NCBI GenBank assembly: GCA_050789445.1
Contig: JAILXR010000001.1
Coordinates: forward strand, 1,302,001-1,366,000
Origin: JAWSVE01 sp050789445
GTDB lineage: Bacteria; Pseudomonadota; Gammaproteobacteria; Pseudomonadales; Cellvibrionaceae
DNA length: 64,000 nucleotides
Reading direction: 5' to 3'
Below, one piece after another: positions 7,680-15,302 of the stretch; position 1 is the stretch's first letter, and the number at the start of each line of letters is the position of its first letter. A model generated the notes under the pieces. The model searched no databases. It was not told the DNA's origin and saw nothing but the letters and a program-made list of their open reading frames with translations. The position numbers and the translations under genes were made by a program.

Positions 7680-8609
7680 TTAGGTGAGAACATAGAATCG
7701 AGCATGGATAAGAAAGCAAAAAAAATATTATTCTCCACCTACTGGAAGAATGGATGGATTGACTCAAAAGATAGAGTCTTATCTGACGAATGCTTTGAAT
7801 ACGCGAAGTCACAAGGACTGATGTTTGACCCACTTTCTATTTCTCATGATGAGTGCATAGATGCTATAGATAATATGGTTAATGAAGTATCTCGAGAGCA
7901 AATTGCCAAAGGTTTTTTAAGTAGCCTGATATCGCGCCGTTTGGACTGGAGGTCTTCTTTATCCTCTTATTCAATCGCCAAAAACATACCAAAGCATACA
8001 TATCAGCCAGTAATCACAGGTACTTCATATACTGATGGGAAGCCCACTTCAAACTCCTATACTTGCGGGATATGTAGGGACAGCCAATACGGAGTGGTGG
8101 GCCACCAGAACTACGAAGATGCTGATATAAACGTATTGAATTTCGAACGTATTAAATGGGGAGGTGTCCGTCATGGTGATATTCTGTATACATACTTTGA
8201 CTTAAACCAATTTAAAAATGCAGATATCCCTGAACCTACTGATGAGGATATCCATTGTTTTAAGGAAATATTAAAAACCATCGAAAGTTCTGAACCCACA
8301 GATTATCCTAGTTCCCTTGAGAAAAGATTGGCTCCGGTCGTAAAGTCTAGTAAACCGGAACGGCAGGTATTAATAGAAATTCTAGCCAGTATTGGTGTGT
8401 TAAAGCCTGGTAGTTACGATCGCCCCATAAAAGGTAGAAATGACTGGGTATTCGTTGAGTATTGGAGAGGTGAAGATAAATATTGCCACAAGGCTGTAAG
8501 TGAATATTTTGATAAGTACTTATAGCTATGAGCGAGACAAATCACCTAACAAGCGCATGTTGTCGGACTGGTTTTTCGCTGCGCTCCAAGCCAGCCGCAA
8601 ATGCGGGCG
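7680..8609 (+). mobile_element. Solitary integron-type gene cassette (no integrase in the window)
   Basis: The segment starts after the G of core site GTTAGGT (7679-7685), carries one ORF in cassette orientation, and ends with an attC-like imperfect hairpin whose first element ACCTAAC (8544-8550) is the exact reverse complement of that core site. This pairing of R' with R'' across a cassette is diagnostic. After the last attC base (G 8609) the sequence continues TTCAGTG rather than TTRRRY. That is expected if the cassette entered a secondary, non-attC target. No attI, integrase or second cassette is seen. Confidence 0.75.
7704..8525 (+). CDS. Cassette-encoded hypothetical protein
   Basis: I do not recognise the family. 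The ATG at 7704 (MDKKAKKILFSTYW) is preferred over the upstream frame start at 7563, because it lies just inside the cassette core site while the longer frame would run through the palindrome array. That gives 273 residues, soluble, with no signal peptide or membrane segment. Visible features are a CxxC pair in SYTCGICRDSQYGVVGHQN (about residues 120-140), many aromatic and acidic residues, and a C-terminal third (WVFVEYWRGEDKYCH) that looks folded. The ribosome-binding site is weak (GGTGAG about 15 bases upstream). The gene ends 18 bases before the attC R'' element, the usual cassette layout. Confidence 0.75.
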   Translation: MDKKAKKILFSTYWKNGWIDSKDRVLSDECFEYAKSQGLMFDPLSISHDECIDAIDNMVNEVSREQIAKGFLSSLISRRLDWRSSLSSYSIAKNIPKHTYQPVITGTSYTDGKPTSNSYTCGICRDSQYGVVGHQNYEDADINVLNFERIKWGGVRHGDILYTYFDLNQFKNADIPEPTDEDIHCFKEILKTIESSEPTDYPSSLEKRLAPVVKSSKPERQVLIEILASIGVLKPGSYDRPIKGRNDWVFVEYWRGEDKYCHKAVSEYFDKYL

Positions 8610-8615
8610 TTCAGT
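8544..8615 (+). other. attC-like recombination site of the cassette
   Basis: R'' is ACCTAAC (8544-8550). Pairing arms continue inward: GCGCAT with ATGCGGGC, TTG with CAA, CGG with CCG, and CTGG with CCAG. An unpaired A between the CGG and CTGG stems is the kind of extrahelical base typical of folded attC. The terminal variable loop contains TTTTTCGCTGCGCTCC. The R' side here is GTTCAGT instead of GTTAGGT because the host sequence begins after the G at 8609. Confidence 0.7.
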
Positions 8616-8795
8616 GTGAAGAAAAATAGAATTTAAAAAATTGATTTAATTATTTTTGCACGTAGAGTGCGATTAAATTTTTTTAAGTGACATTTACCAA
8701 AGAATTCACGTAGCAACGCCTTTTTGTGTGAAAAAAGAAACTATTATACTTGTGTGGAAATGATTTTAATTTTCCTACACCCTCGTTAAGTACCT

Positions 8796-9648
8796 ATGAG
8801 AATATTCATCTTCGCAACAGATGATAAAGGATTGACAGCTTTCCAAAATAAGAAAGCTGCGATTGAATATTGTGAAGAAACCAATATTCAGGATGGTGAA
8901 TGGCTTTTCTAGAATAGAAGCGGAATAAATTTGGAAGCTAAATTCCCAAAGTCATCAGAAGAACAAAAGCTATTTTCAAAAAAATACGATCTCGGACCTT
9001 TTCCAATTGGTCTGGAGCTGTCCGAGTTCTTGCCCAATGTCGCTTACGTAGAAGATCCAACTGACCAATTTGAAGAGGTTGATGTATTCGTCAGCACTAA
9101 CAAGGTAGCGTTGTTCGCCTTCAGCTACGACACTGAACTTCAAGGCAGTCCAAAGCTACAGCATTTTCTGAAAAGGAGTACCTTCTGTGTGGGGAGATCT
9201 ACATGAAGAAAAAACGGTAGATTTAGTGCTTGAAGAAACTATCCCTTCAGGAAAAGCTAATCGGTTGTTTAAAGAACTTGGTGCGACACTTCACTATAAT
9301 GTTTATTCCTTCGAGGCATCTGAAAGTGAAAACTGGCAGTCGGAGTCGATATTGGATGTTACCCTTTACCGAAACGATACCGAAGTTGACGCCCAAGATG
9401 ATTTTAATGAAATTATCTTAAGTTATCCATTTGCCGTTAGGCCAAGTTCCGATCAAGGTAAGGCCATTGTCTTGGTTCAAAAAATTATTTCTGCTTTTAA
9501 TGCAAAAGCGTTCTATCAGAATAGTCAATTTAATTCTAATAAGGTGCAGGAAGATTGGGATGGTTGTAATACGTTTTTATTAAAAGAGTGGGGCGAAGAA
9601 CCTGGTAGTATGGGTCTGGCGAGGATGATCTATGAAAATTACACATAA
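8796..9648 (+). pseudogene. Broken hypothetical gene (amber codon plus one-base frameshift)
   Basis: Three pieces read as one protein of about 284 codons. The first runs 8796-8912 (MRIFIFATDDKGL...GEWLF) and stops at TAG (8910-8912). The same frame continues without another stop to 9206 (GINLEAKFPKSS...). The coding sense then moves to the next frame until TAA at 9646-9648. Removing one A from the AAAA run at about 9171-9174 restores FLKGVPSVWGDLHEEK, and the total length (853 bases) is a multiple of three plus one. A Trp codon (TGG to TAG) would repair the stop. No family recognised, no signal peptide. A sequencing error could explain the frameshift but less easily both lesions. Confidence 0.7.
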
Positions 9649-9654
9649 CGAATT

Positions 9655-9692
9655 TGTTAAAAGGGCGCTCCTAACGTCGCGCCTTTTTTACA
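9655..9692 (+). terminator. Rho-independent terminator after the broken gene
   Basis: Arms 9655-9668 and 9679-9692 pair at 12 of 14 positions, with a GCGC core and a run of six Ts (9684-9689) within the descending arm. It lies directly after the stop at 9648. Confidence 0.7.
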
Positions 9693-10281
9693 AAAACGGT
9701 ATTGCAGTAGGCAAATCAACCCCGAGTGAATAAGGTCTCAAGTTTTTTAAAAAGTCATGGTGTCAAATTTTAATTAATCAGCCCAACTTCAAAATCTCCT
9801 CAGTTTCACCCATCGTCTCCTGTACGATTCGATTCAATGCGGCTCGAAAAAATTGCCACCCTCTCCTGTAAATTGACTAGGCAGTTAATGAAGAATGAAG
9901 CTTGCGTAGACTATCCCAAAATGATGGATTAAGGCGCAGGCACCTACCTGCCCACTACTACTACGATTTTAGTATTTATCACACAGCTAACCTTTGCAGA
10001 ATAATTTACAATACACACTTCGACTAAGCCGGCCAAACAAACATCAATCTCAAAGGCTAATTAAAGTACTCAAGATACCCACAGAGAATCAGCTATAATT
10101 ACGAACTTTTCGCTGTTAAAAAGATCAGAAAACGCATTTTGGCAGTTAGATATCAGAGTAGCCATACCACTAATCAAGTATGCGCTCATGACAGACCCAG
10201 AGATTTTTTTTGCGCAGCCTAGTATCCAATTATTAGCCAGTAAAAATGTTACAAATACACGCAGTAAATAGGTAGAAGACG
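9693..10281. other. Gene-poor stretch with possible coding remnants
   Basis: No intact gene. On the plus strand 10065-10271 is open without a usable start and reads like protein (for example SENAFWQLDIRVAIPLIKY), ending at TAG just before the ribosome-binding site of the sensor kinase. On the minus strand near 9770-9870 a short frame ends FFRAALNRIVQETMGE. Both may be remnants of lost genes; neither is recognised. Confidence 0.3.
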
Positions 10282-11688
10282 ATGAAAAATACATTTAACC
10301 GCATTGGCTTGATTATAAGCGCATTAGCCATTGCTCCGCTCGCCCATGCAGGCTTCGTCGATTATTTCAAAGACGAGGAAGGTGAGACCAAATGGCAATA
10401 TGTTGCCAACTTTTCTGGTTCAGTGCTGATTATACTCCTCACTATGACCCTGCTTTTGTTGCTGTATAACCATATCAGGTTGCGGAAGACTAACGGTGCA
10501 TTGCGGGAAATTCGCAAAAACCTTGAGAAGATGGTGAACGAGCGTACGGCTAACCTCAACGAATCGAACAATCTGTTAAAAAAATCGCGGGATGATCTTG
10601 AAATTTCCGAGGCCTATCTCAAAAGCATTCTCGACTCTATGCCGCTCACGCTAATTGGCCTGAATGACGATATGAAAATTACGCACTGGAATAGACAGGC
10701 GGAAACATTTGCCGGTGTTGGTGCTGAAAAAGTTCTTGGTAAATATTTATGGGATGCTTATCCCACCATCAGTCTTTCACCTGATCAGGTGAAAAAGGCC
10801 ATTGACGAGGGCGCAACAAAAAACATAAAGCAGGGACAACGCGGTATTTTTTATCTTGATGTTACGATGTATCCCCTAAAAAGTTTGAACGTGAAGGGTT
10901 TGGTAATTTTAGTTAACGATGTCACTAACCAAACTAAAACCGAAAACTTGGCGATACATCGCGATAAAATGTCTGCCATTGGTGAACTGACTTCAACCAT
11001 GGGACACGACTTGCTGCCACCCTTACGGTCGGTATTGGGTTCGCTTGACCAAATGGTGGAAAAATTACGAGAAGAGGAAGAAGACAACAAGGTTAAGCAG
11101 GATATTGAAAAAGAGCTGGTAAACACTATTAAAACAGGAAAGCGAGCATCAGCCATTATCAATAATCTTTTACAGTTTTCACGAAGCCTCGAAGATCAAA
11201 AACAGCAAATAGACTTACCCAATGTGGTTGATCATGCACTTGAACTGGCGGAAAATCTACTGACTTCAGCATCCGGATTTAGCTTCAAAGATATTAACAT
11301 CACAAAAAACTATGCATCTGACCTTCCCGAAATTCCGGGTTATTTTGCTGGTTTACAACAAGTGTTTTTAAGCTTGTTTCGCCATGCCTTTCTCGCCTTT
11401 GAGTATGACAAAAACAAAACCTCTGTACCCATGATAACCGTAGAGCTGAACATGTTTTACGACAGCATTTGGGTGAAAGTGCAACACACTGGTAAAGGTC
11501 TGACCAGTGAAGAACAGCAAGTGATATTTGAACCATTCTTTCAAGGTGATATAGATAATAATGATCGCATTGAAGACCGATTGTCTTTTTCCTACTTTAT
11601 TATCACCGCGGATCACAGAGGAAAAATGTCGGTCACTTCGGATGTAGACATTGGAACAACATTCCATATTCAGCTAGAGCTGAAATAA
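10282..11688 (+). CDS. Membrane PAS sensor histidine kinase homologue with degenerate ATPase domain
   Basis: A 468-residue sensor. Signal-like segment 1-23 (ends LAHA), membrane helix about 44-62, coiled coil to about 105, PAS domain about 107-218, HisKA-like helices with H242 in MGHDLLPPL, and a C-terminal HATPase-type domain. The H-box histidine and the following Asp are present. The ATP-binding boxes are not: the N-box Asn is H368 (SLFRHAF), the Asp of DTGxG is H402 (HTGKGL), and the GTGLGL lid is missing (EDRLSF). It is therefore probably unable to autophosphorylate by itself and may act as a pseudokinase or need a partner. No response regulator gene is adjacent. An AGGTAGAAG element precedes the start. 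Confidence 0.8.
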   Translation: MKNTFNRIGLIISALAIAPLAHAGFVDYFKDEEGETKWQYVANFSGSVLIILLTMTLLLLLYNHIRLRKTNGALREIRKNLEKMVNERTANLNESNNLLKKSRDDLEISEAYLKSILDSMPLTLIGLNDDMKITHWNRQAETFAGVGAEKVLGKYLWDAYPTISLSPDQVKKAIDEGATKNIKQGQRGIFYLDVTMYPLKSLNVKGLVILVNDVTNQTKTENLAIHRDKMSAIGELTSTMGHDLLPPLRSVLGSLDQMVEKLREEEEDNKVKQDIEKELVNTIKTGKRASAIINNLLQFSRSLEDQKQQIDLPNVVDHALELAENLLTSASGFSFKDINITKNYASDLPEIPGYFAGLQQVFLSLFRHAFLAFEYDKNKTSVPMITVELNMFYDSIWVKVQHTGKGLTSEEQQVIFEPFFQGDIDNNDRIEDRLSFSYFIITADHRGKMSVTSDVDIGTTFHIQLELK

Positions 11689-11733
11689 AAAGCGGCCCCT
11701 TTTGCCTATTTCGACAGATTAGCCGTAGCCTAT

Positions 11734-11760
11734 CAGCTATTCTGTCTCACTGAATAGCTG
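11734..11760. repeat. Inverted repeat between the sensor gene and the small membrane protein
   Basis: Arms CAGCTATTC (11734-11742) and GAATAGCTG (11752-11760) are perfect. No T-tract follows, so it may be an RNA structure or operator rather than an intrinsic terminator. Confidence 0.4.
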
Positions 11761-11867
11761 AAGAACACTTGACCAATAGCATGGGGTCTTTTATTGTGAG
11801 CGACCAAATTCAGAGCGGCCGTAAAGCAATCGCTCGGCCAAATACATTATATTATCAGGAGACAATC

Positions 11868-12002
11868 ATGGCTGATTCAGCTGACGACAAAAGCCTTCAA
11901 GAAGGTGATGCAAAAATCCTTAAATCTCTAGGCTATATGGGTCTTGGAATATTCATCTCAGTGATTGTTTTGGCAGGAATTGCACTAGTCATCATCAAAT
12001 AG
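11868..12002 (+). CDS. Small single-helix membrane protein, function unknown
   Basis: The frame opens at 11769, but an AGGAGA ribosome-binding site sits just before the ATG at 11868. That gives a 44-residue protein starting MADSADDKSLQ, with an acidic soluble N-terminus and one C-terminal membrane helix (YMGLGIFISVIVLAGIALVII). The family is not recognised. A strong terminator follows directly, which supports a real transcript. Its position after the sensor gene suggests possible co-transcription, but a shared role cannot be shown. Confidence 0.65.
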   Translation: MADSADDKSLQEGDAKILKSLGYMGLGIFISVIVLAGIALVIIK

Positions 12003-12034
12003 CCAAAACCTGTTTTTCAGAAATAATTCATTCT

Positions 12035-12076
12035 TTCGGGCTTGTTGAGCAATCAGCAAGCCCGAATTGTTTTTTA
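12035..12076 (+). terminator. Rho-independent terminator
   Basis: Arms TTCGGGCTTG (12035-12044) and CAAGCCCGAA (12057-12066) are perfect and followed by TTGTTTTTT. It ends the transcript of the 44-residue membrane protein. Confidence 0.85.
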
Positions 12077-12128
12077 GCTAGAACATTCTAGTTAAGCGGC
12101 CTCTATCCACGATATCCCATCAATATCT

Positions 12129-12494
12129 TTAGAACCCCAAACCTTTCTCTGAATAGTCTTTATTCCCCAAAATATGTAAATGCAGATGAAATACGGTCTG
12201 CCCTGCTTTCTCGCCATTGTTAATAATGATTCTAAACGCTTCGGAAACGCCAAGCTGTTCAGCAATTGTCGAAACTGTTGTCATTAAGTGACCTAGAACC
12301 TCTTTATCTTCAGAGGATGCTTCTGATATTTTTGGAATAGGTTTTTTAGGGATTAATAGAACATGGACTGGCGCTTGTGGACTAATATCTTTAATACAGA
12401 TACAGAGTTCATCTTCGTAAATTATATCGGCAGGAATTTCACGATTAATTATTTTGGTAAATAATGTTTCCTGCTGGGAATTGTTTTCACTCAT
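12129..12494 (-). CDS. HIT-family (HinT-like) purine nucleoside phosphoramidase
   Basis: A 121-residue histidine-triad protein. The signature HLHLHILG lies near the C-terminus after the GEKAGQTVFH strand, and the N-terminal LFTKIINREIPADIIYED is the classic HinT opening. Family members hydrolyse AMP-lysine-type phosphoramidates, including those arising from lysyl-tRNA synthetase side reactions. The protein is cytosolic. The start is supported by AAGGAAG a few bases upstream. It is followed upstream on the same strand by the Trm112-like gene, with only a short spacer. Confidence 0.93.
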   Translation of the reverse strand: MSENNSQQETLFTKIINREIPADIIYEDELCICIKDISPQAPVHVLLIPKKPIPKISEASSEDKEVLGHLMTTVSTIAEQLGVSEAFRIIINNGEKAGQTVFHLHLHILGNKDYSEKGLGF

Positions 12495-12529
12495 AGTGTT
12501 TTCTTCCTTTCACTTTATATATGTCAACG

Positions 12530-12733
12530 CTAACGGCTATGCGCACTATGTGCTTCGCGCTCTTCTTCTGTGACAGCACGAGCTTCGGTTTCTAACATCA
12601 CAGGAATTCCGTCACGAATGGGATACACCAAGTTACTTGACCAAGATATCAACTCTTGCTTTTCTGCGTCATATTCTAAAGGCCCTTTACTCACCGGGCA
12701 TACCAAAATACTTAATAGTTTTTTGTCGATCAT
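12530..12733 (-). CDS. Trm112-family small protein (YcaR-like)
   Basis: A 67-residue Trm112/UPF0434 protein. It opens MIDKKLLSILVCPVSKGPLEY and contains the LVYPIRDGIPVMLETEAR strand typical of the family. It is a small cytosolic zinc-ribbon-like fold; in other domains Trm112 activates methyltransferases, while the bacterial role is not established. Only one Cys of the canonical zinc site is visible (VCPV), as in many proteobacterial members. In many gammaproteobacteria the gene lies near lpxK-kdsB; here it is between hinT and an M23 peptidase. Confidence 0.9.
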   Translation of the reverse strand: MIDKKLLSILVCPVSKGPLEYDAEKQELISWSSNLVYPIRDGIPVMLETEARAVTEEEREAHSAHSR

Positions 12734-12771
12734 AATTTACTCTTTAATATAAATAAAAAAATCAAATTACT

Positions 12772-13635
12772 TTATGGCATAGGAGGAACAATTAACACAG
12801 GATCTAACGGACGCGAAAACCAATTTATTCGCCAATCTAAATGCGGGCCTGTCGCTCGCCCCGTCGCGCCGACTTCTGCAATTAAATCGCCTTGTTTAAT
12901 TTCTTGTCCTTCTTTCACCAACACTTTATTGAGGTGAATAAACGTTGAAGCGATGCCGCGACCATGATCAATCACTAAAGTACCACCGTTATAAAACATT
13001 TCATCATGAGCAAGCGTGACAATACCATTGGCTGGAGCAACCACTTGTGTGCCTACTGGCCTCGCCACATCAACACCAAAATGGGGGCGGCCAGGTTTTC
13101 CGTTATACACTCGCTGGCTACCATAGACTCCACTAATAGGTCCTGTTAGTGGCCACTGAAAATCTTGTAAAAAATCTTTTCGTGTGGAATGAATCTGTCG
13201 AGCTTTTCGCATCATCGCGCCTTCACGGCGAATACGTTTAAGTTGCTCTTCTGGAGGAGTAACTGTTCGCTGAGGCACACCATTCACTCGCTGAATTTTG
13301 TACTCTCTTTGTTTTACATCATATGAAAGCGTACTTTTATTCCCCGCCGGATCAACCACAATTAACTCTGCCGTTTTTTCTTCATCCCGACTTAAGCCAA
13401 AAACAAATACGCCCTCTTCATCGACATGAATATTGTTTTTGCCAAAGGTAATTTTTGTGCCGGGTGCCGTTTTTCCGATTAACATTTGGCCTTGTTGCCA
13501 AGTACCCTTTATATCTAAAACATTTTTGTTTTTGTCTGAATGATTGGGTACAGAATCTTGCCCATAAGACAATACAGCCAATGACACTCCCAATACAAAA
13601 CCGATAACTTTTACTGACTCTTTAACCATTTCCAT
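12772..13635 (-). CDS. M23 (LytM-type) peptidoglycan peptidase, secreted
   Basis: About 287 residues, with a signal peptide (ESVKVIGFVLGVSLAVLSYG). ATG codons at 13635 and 13629 are the likely starts; a GTG six bases earlier (13641) is less likely. An N-terminal beta domain precedes a coiled linker rich in Arg/Lys. The LytM domain follows. Zinc ligands H187 and D191 (HFGVD, numbering from the GTG) and catalytic H236 and H267 are present. The usual second His of HxH is Asp (PHLDW, D269), a variant I recall in a proteobacterial subgroup. It probably trims cell-wall cross-bridges in the periplasm. The neighbours give no specific partner. Confidence 0.85.
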   Translation of the reverse strand: MEMVKESVKVIGFVLGVSLAVLSYGQDSVPNHSDKNKNVLDIKGTWQQGQMLIGKTAPGTKITFGKNNIHVDEEGVFVFGLSRDEEKTAELIVVDPAGNKSTLSYDVKQREYKIQRVNGVPQRTVTPPEEQLKRIRREGAMMRKARQIHSTRKDFLQDFQWPLTGPISGVYGSQRVYNGKPGRPHFGVDVARPVGTQVVAPANGIVTLAHDEMFYNGGTLVIDHGRGIASTFIHLNKVLVKEGQEIKQGDLIAEVGATGRATGPHLDWRINWFSRPLDPVLIVPPMP

Positions 13636-13901
13636 TCCCACTTAAAAATCCACACCGTTGACGACAAAAAAATATTAAACATCAACACAAAAACGAGAGT
13701 TTTTTCTGACGTATTTTTGACAAAAATATCATAAAAAAATAAAACATACTGGCTTTACAATTTTTTGACGACACTTACGTTTAAAACATCGATAAAACAA
13801 TATCAGTCACAATAAAATCGTCACAAAAAATATCTCAATTACATTCTTTGCCTACACTTCATTTAACAGCTTTTATTCACGTTATAGCGATCAAAGAAAT
13901 A

Positions 13902-14399
13902 ATGTACATGCAATCGACTCTAAAACTTTCAAAGCGCTGCATCATCGTTGCCGCTCTCTTAGTGACGGCAAGTACTGCTCTAGCTGAATCTTCTGCCACG
14001 TTTAAAATTACGTTGCACATACCTGCAAAAACAAACGTAGAAAAAACAGCACTGACTCTATTAGGCAACGACAGCGCTACGACAAACAACCTGAAATCAG
14101 AAAACACTCAATTTCCAGAATTTAGGCATTGCCTCAATCCTAACGACTCTATTGCCTCAAACAGCTCTGACAAAAAAGTTGCTCAAGCGTTTCATTTCGA
14201 CCTTTTTAATCAACCTGCGGATTTTACAATAGATCATGCAATGAATGCGGTTTGTCAGGGTTCTTCGACTGATATTTTTCATTCAATCAATAATGGCTCT
14301 CAAGACCCTATGCTCTTCAAGCAGGATCCTAAGCACCTCAGGAATCCAAAATACAAAAAAAATCAGCAAGCAACCATTCTACGCCTTTCCCCTGTCTAA
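13902..14399 (+). CDS. Small secreted protein, possible fimbrial subunit-like
   Basis: The ATG at 13902 (or 13908) gives a signal peptide ending STALA, so the longer frame from 13848 is not preferred. The mature part is about 138 residues and opens SSATFKITLHIPAK, like the first strand of many secreted pilin-type subunits. The rest is low-complexity, Asn/Ser-rich, with two Cys (RHCLN and AVCQG) that could form a disulfide. No family is recognised. It is the first gene of a same-strand series with a pilin-like protein, a periplasmic chaperone and an usher, so a role in that surface structure is inferred from context. Confidence 0.6.
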   Translation: MYMQSTLKLSKRCIIVAALLVTASTALAESSATFKITLHIPAKTNVEKTALTLLGNDSATTNNLKSENTQFPEFRHCLNPNDSIASNSSDKKVAQAFHFDLFNQPADFTIDHAMNAVCQGSSTDIFHSINNGSQDPMLFKQDPKHLRNPKYKKNQQATILRLSPV

Positions 14400-14571
14400 A
14401 TAACTCACCTCTAAGCTGACAAAAAGGCTAATAAAGACCATAAAACCACCGATTTTGCTTGTCTAATCACGTTTATCGGCCTTTAGACTACGTATAGCGT
14501 CAATTCTTTTACATTTTTAGAGTGCTCAGTACAATCGAGCGATAACTCTATGATATTAAAAGGTTTTGCCA

Positions 14572-15180
14572 ATGATAGGTCTATTGACTGATCATTATAG
14601 ACAGCTCAGAAGCTTAAGGGATCCCACAAGCGAGTTTCCCGCAAAACTCGCTGTTGCAGTAATTTTATTCTCTGCTTCATTCCTATGGTTGCCAAGCAAG
14701 GCCATAGCCGCGCTCCAAGGTGAAGCTGGAGCCCTGAAATCCACAGCAGTAACGACCATTCGATTAAGCATTCAGCCTAACATCCAAATCTCCAATGTCA
14801 GCGATATTGAATTAGAAGTCGCTGATCGATCACAAGACGTGGTTTTTGAAGAAGGCATCTGTGTGCGTGGTAACACGAGCAGCCGCTATAACGTCACGGC
14901 GGCAGGACAAGATGGTAATAGCCAGCCTTTTTCGCTGGTCACGCCAACAGGTGATACGGTGAACTACGAGATATATTTTCGTGGTGACCTCACCCAGTCG
15001 AATAAAGATCCTCTTCTCCCTGGCGAAGCGTCTCCTTTTTATCCAATGCCCATTGCTGCGACTGATTGCGATGGCGATAACACCGCTGCCTTTACTGTGA
15101 TTTTTCGTTCTTCAGATTTATTACCCGCCGAACCTGGTATTTATAGTGGCTTTTTAACTCTGACAGTGGCAGCTGAGTAA
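14572..15180 (+). CDS. Putative pilin-like secreted subunit of the chaperone/usher locus
   Basis: The start is placed at ATG 14572, which has AAAGG upstream; a TTG at 14566 is in frame. The 202-residue product has a long N-terminal region (about 30 residues) before a hydrophobic export segment (LAVAVILFSASFLWLPSKAIA). The mature domain is beta-rich with a Cys pair (GICVRGNTSSRYNVTA and ATDCDGDNTA) and ends in a strand, YSGFLTLTVAAE, as in subunits assembled by donor-strand exchange. It resembles spore-coat-U/CS1-type fibre subunits in layout, but I cannot name the family. It directly precedes the chaperone. Confidence 0.6.
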   Translation: MIGLLTDHYRQLRSLRDPTSEFPAKLAVAVILFSASFLWLPSKAIAALQGEAGALKSTAVTTIRLSIQPNIQISNVSDIELEVADRSQDVVFEEGICVRGNTSSRYNVTAAGQDGNSQPFSLVTPTGDTVNYEIYFRGDLTQSNKDPLLPGEASPFYPMPIAATDCDGDNTAAFTVIFRSSDLLPAEPGIYSGFLTLTVAAE

Positions 15181-15302
15181 TTACGTGCTTTAACATTTTT
15201 ATTTTTTCACTTTTACTTTTAGTGTCATTAACGCTTAGTTTTATTGATGCTTAATTTATAACACTTACTTTGATTACATTTGATACTTTGCAAAGGCTTC
15301 CC

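Noticed and set aside
8616..9692. A second integron cassette containing the broken gene
   Set aside because: No core site or attC with complementary ends could be found; the hairpin at 9655-9692 is a T-rich terminator.
10070..10294. Minus-strand 74-residue frame upstream of the sensor gene
   Set aside because: Low-complexity start, overlaps the start of the sensor gene, and the opposite strand reads more like protein.
11300..11667. Two minus-strand frames inside the sensor kinase gene
   Set aside because: Nested in the coding strand of a recognised domain protein and without ribosome-binding sites or family match.
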